Below, piece by piece: positions 1 through 11,500 of a stretch of DNA of 64,000 nucleotides. This stretch comes from Sipunculus nudus (lineage: Eukaryota > Annelida > Sipuncula > Golfingiida > Sipunculidae). Where the stretch lies: positions 58,514,300 through 58,578,299 of the forward strand of contig CM049314.1 of NCBI GenBank assembly GCA_026874595.1, in the 5' to 3' direction. The notes beneath the pieces are model-generated. The model searched no databases. It was not told where the DNA came from and saw only the letters and a program-made list of their open reading frames with translations. Every line of letters starts with the position of its first letter. Within the stretch, counting starts at the first letter, position 1. Made by a program: the position numbers and the translations under genes.

Positions 1-550
1 TGACTCTATATTTCAAACACGATTGTTGAAGAAAGCAAACGACATTATAGAAGACTATAGTCATCCGGCGCACTATTTGTTTAAAAAAAAAATGAAACTG
101 GGGGTTCGCTATAGGTCGCTATCAGGCAATTCCAAAAGAACTCAAACTAGCAGTTACGCGTCAGCCTTTCGGGAATTAAATATATCACTTGCAGCACAAT
201 AATCTAGTCAAACATTCTTAGTCATACGTCTTCCTTTTTATACACATTTTATTTTATTATTTCTTGTTTAATGTGTTTGTTCAAGCAAGCCAGACAAGCA
301 AAATACTATTGTATGTGATGATTTTATTGTATATATATAGCAATAAACTATATCTTATCTTATCTTAAGATATAAATGACAGTTGATCTCTGGGTTTTGG
401 AAATAACAGGAAACTTGCACTAAAGAATGACTGATTCCACATTAATCAAAGACTTTTCTTTTTACAAAGCAGCAAAGTATTCATTGATTATGCATTAGGC
501 AGGGGCGTATTGAGGGAAAAGAGAGGGCCGAAATCTGAAATATTAGGCAT

Positions 551-646
<96 letters not shown>

Positions 647-839
647 CATAGATGGGTGGATGGATGGATGGATAGATTGATAAAAAAATCATGTCTGCAT
701 GATCAAACTTGATTAAATGTCAACTATTACAATTAATGTAGCTCAAGTTTCAAGTAACTATCATGATATACCATGAGGAGCGATCTTAATATTGTGTACA
801 TATATTATTGCGTAGCCATTCTAATATAATGTGACTACT
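1..839. other. No gene seen; contains a (TA)n(GA)n(GGAT)n microsatellite at 554-672
   Basis: Non-coding. A (TA)n run at 554-608 passes into (GA)n to about 644 and a short GGAT repeat. The same TA-then-GA composite occurs beside exon 2 at 12903-12979. If locus 1 continues left, this is intron or downstream sequence. Confidence 0.6.
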
Positions 840-1159
840 GTTAAACATAGTCAATCAAATACGTAAAGGCGAAAATGGTCCATGTCCTAAAATCACGGTG
901 ACCGCACACATAAGTTATATCATCCAATTTTCTATCCTCAAAAAGAAACAAGACAATTCTTAACAGACTGCATGCGACACATTATATGTAATCATAAAAA
1001 ATATCTTGGATTGTAGTGCGCTTTGTCAGAGTTTTGTTTGACTCTTTAAACTCAAGATGCAGTAGACCTTTAACTTTATAATAAGATTTCACAAATTGCA
1101 AAGATGTGAGATGGATCTTTTTTTTTTTTTCTCAATGGGAATAAACTCTATGTACAAAC

Positions 1160-1192
1160 CTGTAGGTCCTGCTGTAGTTTCTGGCACGGCCA
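1160..1192 (-). CDS. Stalk microexon 16 (3'-most visible), variant VAVPETTAGPT
   Basis: Ala to Gly at position 9. Acceptor ATTTTTAG, donor GTTTGTAC. No further copy is visible between this one and base 1, so the next exon of locus 1 should lie left of the window or be unrecognised in 1-1159. Confidence 0.8.
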
Positions 1193-1845
1193 CTAAAAAT
1201 AAAAGAGAAAATATTCTGTTTCGTCTGCTTTACTTTTTATTTATATATCTTTATCTCAAAATCATTATGTTATGCTATTCTATCAAAGCCACAAAAATAA
1301 CCAAGGTTACTTCTGCAGAAAAGATGATGTGACAATATACAATATATAGCGAAATATACTTTTTTAATTGATGGTCCTTGTAATATGTATCAACTTTAAA
1401 AGCAAGTAGGTCATTCGAAGTGTCTATAAAATAATTGTGAAAAAGGCCTATGCCCGTAAATCATGGTGACCAATTACAAACTTTGTTACCCATTCTCTAA
1501 TCGGAAAAAAAGTAATCATTTTAGACCGCATGCGCTACATTACCTGTTAATGTAAACAAGTAAACCTTGCCCTTAAATCACGGTGACCACTTACCAACGT
1601 TGTTACCCATAATTTCGCATTCTCTAATCGGAAAAAAATGAAATCATTTTAGACAGCATTGGCTACGTTACTTGTCATAAAAGGTGTCTTTCTTTGATTG
1701 TGATGCGCTTTGATTAGAGTTTTTATTAAACTCCTTAAACTCAAGATGTAGCAGACCTTTCGCTTCATTATTAGATTTCACAAGTTTGCAAAAATGTGAG
1801 ACGGATCACTATTTTCTCTAAGGGGTCAACTATATATGTACAAAC

Positions 1846-1878
1846 CTGTCGGCGCTGCTGTAGTTTCTGGCACGGCCA
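1846..1878 (-). CDS. Stalk microexon 15, 33 nt, consensus peptide
   Basis: Consensus peptide with a synonymous Pro codon (CCG). Acceptor is ATTATTAG, with a weaker pyrimidine tract than the middle copies. Confidence 0.78.
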
Positions 1879-2340
1879 CTAATAATAATGGTGATGATAT
1901 TCGTCTTAAACTGCTTCACTTATTTTCTTTTATCTTTTATTCAAAACCATTTTGTCAGATTATTCATAGCCACAACTAATCTAGGAGGTCTTCTGTTTTA
2001 TTATAATGTGACAACCAAAGAAAGATAGTTATTCGAATAATTCAATGTGAGAATGATCCATGCCTTTAAATCACCGATACCATTCATACAAGTTATATCA
2101 TCTAACTTTCTATCCTCGAAACGGAAAAGAGAACAATCTTCATAGATTGCATGCGACTCTTTACGTGTAAACATAAAAAAAAAAATATCTTTGATTGTGA
2201 TATGCTTTGTATGAGTTTTGTTTTGTTCCTTCAGCTGGAAATACAACAGATATTTTAACTTAATGATAAGATTTCACAAACTACAAAAAAATGTTAGACG
2301 GATCACTCTTTTTTCTGTGGGGTCAAGTATATGTACAAAC

Positions 2341-2373
2341 CTGTAGGCGCTGCTGTAGTTTCTGGCACGGCCA
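2341..2373 (-). CDS. Stalk microexon 14, 33 nt, consensus
   Basis: Consensus peptide. Acceptor TTTTTCAG, donor GTTTGTAC. Confidence 0.85.
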
Positions 2374-2839
2374 CTGAAAAATAATGTTAGTGAAGGTATT
2401 GTGTTTTGTCTGCTTCACTGTTTTTCTTTTATCATTTATTCCAAGCCATTTTGTCATGTTAACCTACAAAAGCCACGACTAATCTAGAAATTCTTCTGTT
2501 TTAATATAATGTGACAATAAATGAAAGTTGGCTATTCGACTAATTCAATGCGAGAATAATCCATGCCCTTAAATCACGGACACCACTGATACAAGTGATG
2601 CAATCTAATATTCTATCCTCGAAACAGAAAAGAGAACATTCTTCATAGTTTGCATGCGACTCTTTACGTGTAAACATAAAAAAAAATATCTTTGATTGTG
2701 ATATGCTTTGTATGAGTTTGGTTTGTTCCTTCAGCTGTAGATACGACAGAACTTTTAAATTAATGATTAGATTTCACAAGCTATACAAAATGTGAGACGG
2801 ATCACTCTTTTTTCTGTGGGGTCAACTATATGTACAAAC

Positions 2840-2872
2840 CTGTAGGTGCTGCTGTAGTTTCTGGCACCGCCA
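2840..2872 (-). CDS. Stalk microexon 13, 33 nt, consensus peptide
   Basis: Consensus peptide with synonymous third-position changes (GCG, GCA). Splice sites intact. Confidence 0.85.
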
Positions 2873-3316
2873 CTGAAAAAATGATATTGAAGGTATCGTG
2901 TTTCTTCTGCTTCATTGTTTTTCTTTTATCTTTATTCCAAGCGATTTTGTTATGTTAATCTATTAAGCCACAACTAATCTAGGAAGTCCTATGTTTTAAT
3001 ACAATGTGACAACTAATGAAAGTTGGTCATTCGAGTAATTCAATGCGAGAATGGTCCATGCCATTAAACCACGGAGACCATTTATACAAGTTAAATCATC
3101 TAATTTACTATCCTCGAAACGGAAAAGAAAACAATCTTCATAGATTGTATGCGACACTTTACGTCTTTGATTGTGATATGCTTTGTATGAGTTTTGTTTT
3201 GTTCCTTCAGCTGGAGATACAACAGACATTTTAACTTAATGATAAGATTTCACAAACTACAAAAAAATGTTAGACGGATCACTCTTTTTTCTGTGGGGTC
3301 AACTATATGTACAAAC

Positions 3317-3349
3317 CTGTAGGCGCTGCTGTAGTTTCTGGCACGGCCA
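3317..3349 (-). CDS. Stalk microexon 12, 33 nt, consensus
   Basis: Consensus peptide, acceptor ATTTTTTCAG, donor GTTTGTAC. Confidence 0.85.
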
Positions 3350-3811
3350 CTGAAAAAATGATAGTGAAGGTATTGTGTTTCGTCTGCTTCACTGCTTTTC
3401 TTTTATTGTTTATTCCAAGCCATTTTTTCATGTTAATCTATCAAAGCCACAACTAATCTTGAAATTCTTCTGTTTTAAAATAATGTGACAACTAATGAAA
3501 GTTGGTCATTCGATTAATTTAATGCGAGAATGGTCCATGCCCTTAAATCACGGACTCCACTGATACAAGTTATATCATTTAATATTTTATCCTCGAAACG
3601 GAAAAGAGAACAATCTTAATAGATTGAATGTGGCATTTTACGTATAACTATAAAAATTATCATTGATTGTGATATGCGTTGTATGAGGTTTGTTTTGTTC
3701 CCTCAGCTGTAGATGCGACAGAACTTTTAAATTAATGATTAGATTTCACAAGCTACACAAAATGTGAGACGGATCACCCTTTTTTCTGTGGGGTCAACTA
3801 TATTTACAAAC

Positions 3812-3844
3812 CTGTAGGCTCTGCTGTAGTTTCTGGCACCGCCA
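3812..3844 (-). CDS. Stalk microexon 11, 33 nt, variant VAVPETTAEPT
   Basis: A second Glu replaces Ala at position 9. Donor begins GTTTGTAA rather than GTTTGTAC; acceptor is intact. Confidence 0.82.
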
Positions 3845-4290
3845 CTGAAAAAAAATGATATCGAAGGTATTGTGCTTCTTTTGCTTCATTGTTTTTCTTT
3901 TATCTTTATTCTATGCGATTTTGTTATGGTAATCTATTAAGCCACAACTAATCTAGGAAGTCCTATGGTTTAATACAATGTGACAACTAATGAAAGTTGG
4001 TCATTCGAGTAATTCAATTCGAGAATGGTCCATGCCATTAAATCACGGAGACCGCTTATACAAGTTAAATCATCTAATTTACTATCCTCGAAACGAAAAA
4101 GAAAACAATCTTCATAGATTGCATGCGACACTTTACGTCTTTGATTGTGAAATGCTTTGTATGAGTTTTGTTTTGTTCGTTCAGCTGGAAATACAACAGA
4201 CATTTTAACTTAATGATAAGATTTCACAAACTACAAAAAAATGTTAGACGGATCACTCTTTTTTCTGTGGGGTCAACTATATGTACAAAC

Positions 4291-4323
4291 CTGTAGGCGC
4301 TGCTGTAGTTTCTGGCACGGCCA
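4291..4323 (-). CDS. Stalk microexon 10, 33 nt, consensus
   Basis: Consensus peptide and splice sites; the exon is identical to the one at 5744 as far as read. Confidence 0.85.
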
Positions 4324-4769
4324 CTGAAAAAATGATAGTGAAAGTATTGTGTTTCGTCTGCTTCACTGTTTTTCTTTTATCTTTTTTTCAATGCAATTTT
4401 GTCATGTTATTCTGTCATAGCTACAACTAATTTATGAAGTGTTCTGTTTTATTACAATATGCAAACTAATGAAAGTTGGCCATTCGAGTAATTCAATGCG
4501 AGAATGGTCCATGCCATTAAATCACGGAGACCACTTATACAAGTTAAATCATTTAATTTACTATCCTCGAAACGGAAAAGAAAACAATATTCATAGATTG
4601 CATGCGACACTTTACGTCTTTGATTGTGATATGCATTGTATGAGTTTTGTTTTGTTCCTTCAGCTGGAGATACAACAGACATTTTAACTTAATGATTAGA
4701 TTTCACAAACCATAAAAAAATGTTAGACGGATCACTCTTTTTTCTGTGGGGTCAACTATATGTACAAAC

Positions 4770-4802
4770 CTGTAGGCGCTGCTGTAGTTTCTGGCACGGC
4801 CA
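4770..4802 (-). CDS. Stalk microexon 9, 33 nt, consensus
   Basis: Consensus peptide and splice sites. Offset 1453 bp from the copy at 3317. Confidence 0.85.
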
Positions 4803-5264
4803 CTGAAAAAATGATAGTGAAGGTATTGTGTTTCGTCTGATTCACTGCCTTTCTTTTATTGTTTATTCCAAGCCATTTTGTCATGTTAATCTATCAAAGC
4901 CACAACTAATCTAGAAATTCTTCTGTTTTAAAATAATGTGACAACTAATGAAAGTTGGTCATTCGACTAATTTAATGCGAGAATGGTCCATGCCCTTAAA
5001 TCACGGACTCCACTGATACAAGTTATATCATTTAATATTCTATCCTCGAAACGGAAAAGAGAACAATCTTAATAGATTGAATGTGACACTTTATGTATAA
5101 ATACAAAAATTATCATTGATTGTGATATGCGTTGTATGAGTTTTGTTTTGTTCCCTCAGCTGTAGATACGACAGAACTTTTAAATTAATGATTAGATTTC
5201 ACAAGCTACACAAAATGTGAGACGGATCACTCTTTTTTCTGTGGGGTCAACTATATTTACAAAC

Positions 5265-5297
5265 CTGTAGGCGCTGCTGTAGTTTCTGGCACCGCCA
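5265..5297 (-). CDS. Stalk microexon 8, 33 nt, consensus peptide
   Basis: Encodes VAVPETTAAPT with a synonymous change in the second codon (GCG). The acceptor is preceded by a run of eight T. Offset 1453 bp from the copy at 3812. Confidence 0.85.
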
Positions 5298-5743
5298 CTG
5301 AAAAAAAAATGATATCGAAGGTTTGTGCTTCTTCTTCTTCATTGTTTTTCTTTTCTCTTTATTCCAAGCGATCTTGTTATGGTAATCTATTAAGCCACAA
5401 CTAATCTAGGAAGTCCTATGGTTTAATACAATGTGACAACTAATGAAAGTTGGTCATTCGAGTAATTCAATGCGAGAATGGTCCATGCCATTAAATCACG
5501 GAGACCGCTTATACAAGTTAAATCATCTAATTTACTATCCTCGAAACGGAAAAGAAAACAATCTTCATAGATTGCATGCGACACTTTACGTCTTTGATTG
5601 TGATATGCTTTGTATGAGTTTTGTTTTGTTCCTTCAGCTGGAAATACAACAGACATTTTAACTTAATGATAAGATTTCACAAACTACAAAAAAATGTTAG
5701 ACGGATCACTCTTTTTTCTGTGGGGTCAACTATATGTACAAAC

Positions 5744-5776
5744 CTGTAGGCGCTGCTGTAGTTTCTGGCACGGCCA
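5744..5776 (-). CDS. Stalk microexon 7, 33 nt, consensus
   Basis: Consensus peptide; acceptor ATTTTTTCAG, donor GTTTGTAC. Offset 1453 bp from the copy at 4291, in the three-unit higher-order pattern. Confidence 0.85.
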
Positions 5777-6083
5777 CTGAAAAAATGATAGTGAAAGTAT
5801 TGTGTTTCGTCTGCTTCACTGTTTTTCTTTTATCTTTTATTCAATGCAATTTTGTCATGTTATTCTGTCATAGCTACAACTAATTTAAGAAAAGAAAACA
5901 ATCTTCATAGATTGCATGCGACACTTTACGTCTTTGATTGTGATATGCTTTGTATGAGTTTTGTTTTGTTCCTTCAGCTGGAAATACAACAGACATTTTA
6001 ACCTAATGATAAGATGTCACAAACTACAAAAAAATGTTAGACGGATCACTCTTTTTTCTGTGGGGTCGACTATATGTACAAAC

Positions 6084-6116
6084 CTGTAGGCGCTGCTGTA
6101 GTTTCTGGCACGGCCA
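6084..6116 (-). CDS. Stalk microexon 6, 33 nt, consensus
   Basis: Consensus peptide VAVPETTAAPT. It lies only 340 bp from its neighbour at 5744, and the sequence around it (5887-6240) nearly repeats 5550-5890, so this copy arose by a recent partial-unit duplication that still included the exon. Confidence 0.85.
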
Positions 6117-6579
6117 CTGAAAAAATGATAGTGAAAGTATTGTGTTTCGTCTGCTTCACGGTTTTTCTTTTATCTTTTATTCAATGCAATTTTGTCATGT
6201 TATTCTGTCATAGCTACAACTAATTTATGGAGTGTTCTGTTTTATTACAATGTGCAAACTTATGAAAGTTGGTCATTCGAGTAACTCAATGCGAGAATGA
6301 TTCATGCCCTTAAATCACGGAGACCACTGATACAAGTTATATTATCTAATTCTCTATCCGCGAAACGGAATAGACAACATTCTTCATAGTTTGCATGCCA
6401 CTCTTTACGTGTAAACATAAAGAATTATCTTTGATTGTGATATGCTTTGTATGAGTTTTCTTTTGTTCCTTCAGCTGGAGATACAACAGAGCTTTTAAAT
6501 TAAAGATTAGATTTCACAAACTACACAAAATGTGAGACGGATCACTCTTTTCTCTGTGGGGTCAACTATATGTACAAAC

Positions 6580-6612
6580 CTGTAGGCGCTGCTGTATTTT
6601 CTGGCACCGCCA
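6580..6612 (-). CDS. Stalk microexon 5, 33 nt, variant VAVPENTAAPT
   Basis: One Thr codon has become Asn (ACT to AAT). Asn-Thr-Ala does not form an N-glycosylation sequon. Acceptor TTGTTCAG and donor GTTTGT are intact. Confidence 0.82.
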
Positions 6613-7054
6613 CTGAACAAATGATATTGAAGGTATTGTGTTTCTTCTGCTTCATTGTTTTTCTTTTATCTTTATTCCAAGCGATTTTGTTATGTTAATC
6701 TATTAACCCACAACTAATCTAGGAAGTCCTATGGATTAATACAATGTGACAACTAATGAAAGTTGGTCATTCGAGTAATTCAATGCGAGAATGGTCCATG
6801 CCATTAAATCACGGAGACCACTTATATAAGTTATATCATCTAAATTACTATCCTCGAAACGGAAAAGAAAACAATCTTCATAGATTGCATGCGACACTTT
6901 ACGTCTTTGATCGTGGTATGCTTTGTATGAGTCTTGTTTTGTTCCTTCAGCTGGAAATACAACAGACATTTTAATTTTATGATTAGATTTCACAAACTAC
7001 ACAGAATGTGAGACGATCATTCTTTTCTGTAAGGGGTCAACTATATGTACAAAC

Positions 7055-7087
7055 CTGTAGGCGCTGCTGTAGTTTCTGGCACGGCCA
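7055..7087 (-). CDS. Stalk microexon 4, 33 nt, consensus VAVPETTAAPT
   Basis: Consensus peptide, phase 1 on both sides. Acceptor reads CTTTTCAG, donor GTTTGTAC. Confidence 0.85.
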
Positions 7088-7553
7088 CTGAAAAGAAATG
7101 TGAGTGAAGGTATTGTGTTTCGTCTGTTTCACTGTTTTTCTTTTATTGTTTATTCCAAGCCATTTAGTCATGTTAATCTATCAAAGCAACAACTAATCTA
7201 GAAATTCTTCTGTTTTAAAATAATGTGACAACTAATGAAAGTTGGTCATTCGACTAATTTAATGCGAGAATGGTCCATGCCCTTAAATCACGGACTCCAC
7301 TGATACAAGTTATATCATTTAATATTCTATCCTCGAAACGGAAAAGAAAACAATCTTAATAGATTGAATGTGACACTTTACGTGTAAATACAAAAAAATA
7401 TCATTGATTGTGATATGCGTTGTATGAGTTTTGTTTTGTTCCCTCAGCAGGAGATACAACAGACATTTTAACTTAATGATTAGATTTCATAAACTACACA
7501 AAATGTGAGACGGATCACTTTTTTTTTCTGTGGGGTCAACTATAAGTACAAAC

Positions 7554-7586
7554 CTGTAGGCGCTACTGTAGTTTCTGACACGGCCA
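7554..7586 (-). CDS. Stalk microexon 3, 33 nt, variant VAVSETTVAPT
   Basis: Full-length 33-nt unit with TTTTTTCAG-type acceptor and GTTTGT donor. Two changes from consensus: Pro to Ser at position 4 and Ala to Val at position 8. Thr residues are kept. Confidence 0.8.
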
Positions 7587-8051
7587 CTGAAAAAAATGAT
7601 AGTGAAGGTATTGTGTTTCGTCTGCTTCACTGTTTTTCTTTTATCTTTTATTCTAAGCCATTTTGTCATGTTATTCTGTCATAGCTACAACTAATTTAAG
7701 AAGTGTTCAGTTTTATTACAATGTGCACACTAATGAAAGTTGGTAATTCGAGTAATTCAATGCGTGAATGGTCAATGCGCTTTAATCACGGAGACTACTA
7801 ATACAAGAGATGCCATCTATTATTCTATCCTCGAAACAGAAAAGAGAACAATATTAGTAGATTGCATGCGACACATTACGTGTAAACATTGAAAATTTAT
7901 CTTTGTTTGTGATATGCTATGTATGAGTTTTGTTTTGTTCCTTCAGCTGGAGATACAACAGACCTTTTAAATTAATGATTAGATTTTACAAACAACACAA
8001 AGTATGAAACGGATAACTCTTTCCTGTACGGGGTCAACTATATGTGCAAAC

Positions 8052-8075
8052 CTGTAGGCGCTGCTGTAGTTTCTG
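8052..8075 (-). CDS. Stalk microexon 2 (shortened to 24 nt)
   Basis: Encodes Ala (split codon) then ETTAAPT. A deletion removed the original acceptor and 9 exon bases; the new junction TTACAG supplies an AG. Length 24 preserves the phase-1 frame. Donor is GTTTGC. Confidence 0.55.
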
Positions 8076-8524
8076 CTGTAATTTTCGTCTTAAACTGCTT
8101 CACTGATTTTCTTTTATCTTTTATTAAAAACCATTTTGTCAGGTTATTCTGTCATAGTCACAAATAATCTAGGAAGTCTTCTGTTTTATTATAATGTGAT
8201 AACTGATGAAAGATAGTCATTCGAGTAATTCAATGCGAAGATGGTCCCTTCCCTTAAATCACGGAGACCACTTATACAAGTTATATCATCTAATATTCTA
8301 TCCTCGAAACGAAAAAGAGAACATTCTTCCTAGATTGCATGCGACTCTTAACGTGTAAACATAAAAGAATTATCTTTCATTGTATTATGGTTTGTATGAG
8401 TTTTGTTTTGTTCCTTCAGGTGGAGATACAACAGACCTTTTAACTTAATGATTAAATTTCACAAACGACACAAAATGTGAGACGCATCACTCTTTTCTCT
8501 AAGGGTTCAACTACATATACAAAC

Positions 8525-8545
8525 CTGTAGGCGCTGCTGTAGTTT
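8525..8545 (-). CDS. Stalk microexon 1 (5'-most, shortened to 21 nt)
   Basis: Encodes Glu (split codon) then TTAAPT. Compared with the locus 2 microexon, a deletion removed the usual acceptor and the first 12 exon bases; an AG now abuts the remaining exon (GGCAG). Length 21 keeps phase 1 on both sides. The upstream polypyrimidine tract is poor, so use is uncertain. Donor is GTTTGT. Confidence 0.5.
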
Positions 8546-11500
8546 CTGCCATTATTATTCTTCATTGTTTTTCTAATTTCTTTATTAACGACATTTTTTT
8601 TCAGAAAGTTTCTGCGATTGTTGTAACTAAAACAACGTGGCTGCATGTTTCAGAGTTAACCCCTTTGAAATTCATCACCAGACAATCAACCCCCAACCCC
8701 ACACACACATAAACCAACCCCGGCCATAAACCCGAGTGATATCCCATCCGAATCATATGTTTCTCAGGCCAATTAGTTACAATCCAACAATTTATCCTCC
8801 TGGACATGACCCCCGGATATTTATCCCAAAGTACACTTATCTAGCTGTTATCTATTTGTATGTAAGGTTATGTTATTCTGTCGAATTTTCATATAAAATT
8901 TTGCAAACAAACTTTTTTTTTTAACTTTGGATCATAATGAGACTAAAAATCGATGTTTATATTTTTTTTCATTTTTCATCTTGGATAAGTGGCGGCATAT
9001 ATAAAAAAGGGCTTTATAAAAATAAAAAACCAACATTTTAGACCGGGCAACACAAGAACAATTTGATATCCTCAATAGAAAAGCTGTCTTACTTGATCAT
9101 GCGCTACATTTTACTTTAAAATCGATTCCTGCATCCAAAAATATTGCATTTTACATATTTAATAAGATGATTATATAGTATAAATATGCACATATGAAAA
9201 AAATGGTGGAACTGTTTATATATTAAATAATTATTTTGATTATTTTTTTTTTTTCTAGAAAGAATAACAAACTTAGGGTACAAGTTTTAGTTTTGATCAG
9301 ATATAACGTTTGTCTGTTAAAATGTCTATATTTTTTAATTAATAAAATGCAGATAATTCATGCAAATTAGACAAATTATTTGAGTAAAGGTAGTCGTTTT
9401 TCCTTAAGAAAATCCAAAAGGAAATAGTTGCTCGTTATTTTACTTATTAGCCGTAATATGTTTTAATATTTATTTTAAAGTGTATATACATATTTGTGTT
9501 ATTTTTTAACGAATTTGCATATATAAATATATGTCAAATGAAAAAGCGATACTGACTGAAAATATAAAAAAAAAATATTTGAGACCATATATTCAGTGCG
9601 ATTAAACAATAGGTCTGCTTCCAATCAAGTTTTCCATTTTATTTTTATATTTCTGTGTGCAATTAACAGCTGGTGGAATCCGTATCAATCGTAAGGTGTT
9701 TGGTGCGAAATAATACAGCAACTGGGTATTGATGTCATGATGTGAAAAGCAAGGATTGTACATGTACCTTATACGTCATGCATCAAGTTAAGAAAATAAT
9801 TTAATTCATGCGTATCAGCATAATTAATAGACATTTAAAGAACAAAGGATGTTCAACTTATGTTCGTATGATATCTCGCTGAAAATCAATATGTTATCCA
9901 TGTGTATAAATGATGTTTGCAGTGTATGCCTTTGAGCATATTTACATGAGTAAAATCAATTTTAACTTAAATATTCAGATTTAAATTTAATCTGATAAAC
10001 AACCATTTTCCAGTTGGACGGTTTCTGTCAAATTGTATTTTAATTTGAAATATAATGGTTAGCACTTTGTTTTTTTTAAGCATATTTGTTCTGTTATATA
10101 TTTTCTTTGAGTCATTATAATACAGTATTAGTTGAACGAAAACAACATACTATGACATTAATTGACATAAGTTAATTCCATCTTATTGCAATTTTCTTTT
10201 AGCGTTTTCAGACAAAACCAAACCCGAATGTATGCTATATATATTTATTTGTTCATAAAACACATTATATATTGGAAAAATATATCATACGAGGTGATTA
10301 TTCGAGGAGTATAATTGTCCTAGGGGAATTATCGGGAGGGGGGGGGGGGGGGTTATTGTGTTTGGGATAAACTTCATTTGGGGATGTTGGGGGGGATGGT
10401 AATATTCTAAGGGGCTTATTGTAGGGGTAATAAAATATAATAAGTTAGACATAAGACACTAAATTGTGACCCAGGAAAGTAAACAACGAAATCTACACGT
10501 CAACCCGTTGTCAATTTACATATTAGATGTTATATATGTAATGATTGATTGACAATGACAAAGATTGTATAGTTCCGATGGCAGCTATATTGAGTATAAA
10601 AGTCAGACATCTCAGAGTCAAATGCGTGATAATGCAACAGAAAGATAATGTAAAATATATATTTATGTCATTATAGTAATGCATAATCTATTTTAATTGT
10701 ATTGTCATAATTTATAAGAGTGTTGGGTTTAAATGCAAATGCAAGAAATTCTAACCTGTAATAGTAATAGTGTAGTAATAAGACCCCTAATAATTTAATG
10801 ATAGCTATTACTTTTACTATAAGCCTTGGCTTAAACGGGTTAGGGCGGGAGTGTTAGTTACCGCCACCAAAACTATTAGTTTGCGATCATGGAACTTAAT
10901 AAATGTGACCTCCCCTAGATGGCTCCAGGTTGAACCCACTGGACCATGACAGGTCCAGAAAAGCCAATCACTTAGGTACCTCTGTTTCACAGCGGGTGCA
11001 AGCGATCAACTAATCGGCGACAACTGCGCTGCACGCACACGCCCTGTTAATCGCTCTTTGCTTTGTGTCTTTTATTACAATGCGACGGAGAAATACGCGG
11101 AGACACACTTCTCAGGGCCTACTCTCACGATCCTGTTGAAAAAGAAATGAATGTACCACAGACGTGACAAGAAGCAGACATAGGTCTGTGGTCAGCTGAG
11201 GCTCGACTCTCATCGAAAACTTTCGACATCCTCCCTGAGCAAGTCTGTCTTGAAACATCTGACAACCGCCGACGTGAACGAGTTCGATTTCGCAAACTAC
11301 TATTAGCGGGAATTGATGGACTGAAGAAAGCAGACAAGTAAGAGGACAGGGTGGTTAGCGGCTCCACACAACCACAAATCACAGAATCCGAGTTGACGGG
11401 TCCAACCGATTTGGCGGGAAATCTGTCTCCTCCGGACGCCATCTTGGGTAGTCTTGCGCGACATACAAGAGGAAAGTCTATGGCCAACCCCCCCCCCCCC

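Larger units (their letters stand above)
840..8600 (-). repeat. Tandem array of ~480-bp units, each carrying one stalk microexon
   Basis: Microexon starts (plus coordinate) are 1160, 1846, 2341, 2840, 3317, 3812, 4291, 4770, 5265, 5744, 6084, 6580, 7055, 7554, 8052 and 8525. Spacing is mostly 473-499 bp, with 686 (internal duplication at 1441-1680) and 340 (a partial unit) as exceptions. The most conserved part of each unit is the exon with its splice sites. Between about 3.3 and 5.8 kb, units recur in a higher-order period of about 1453 bp (three units): for example 3480 and 4935, or 3970 and 5423. The same short open frames recur on both strands in the intronic part and are treated as by-products of the duplication. 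Confidence 0.95.

Noticed and set aside
2996-6993. Recurrent 72-85-codon open frames on both strands in the array (e.g. minus 2996-3229, plus 3016-3234)
   Set aside because: They fill the intronic part of each duplicated unit, overlap each other on opposite strands, and lie between the splice sites of the microexons. Their recurrence follows from unit duplication, and several units have lost them.
840-8600. CRISPR-like array
   Set aside because: Units are about 480 bp with a conserved exon, in eukaryotic DNA; the repeat and spacer geometry is not that of CRISPR.
7487-8646. Open frames containing GRNYSSAYR-type peptides that overlap microexons
   Set aside because: These are a different reading frame through the microexon and its introns. 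The phase-1 frame (ETTAAPT) is the one that joins all exons and the signal peptide.
11125-11487. 120-codon minus-strand frame
   Set aside because: Antisense to the DIRS-like gag region and arginine/serine-rich because of GC-rich transposon sequence.
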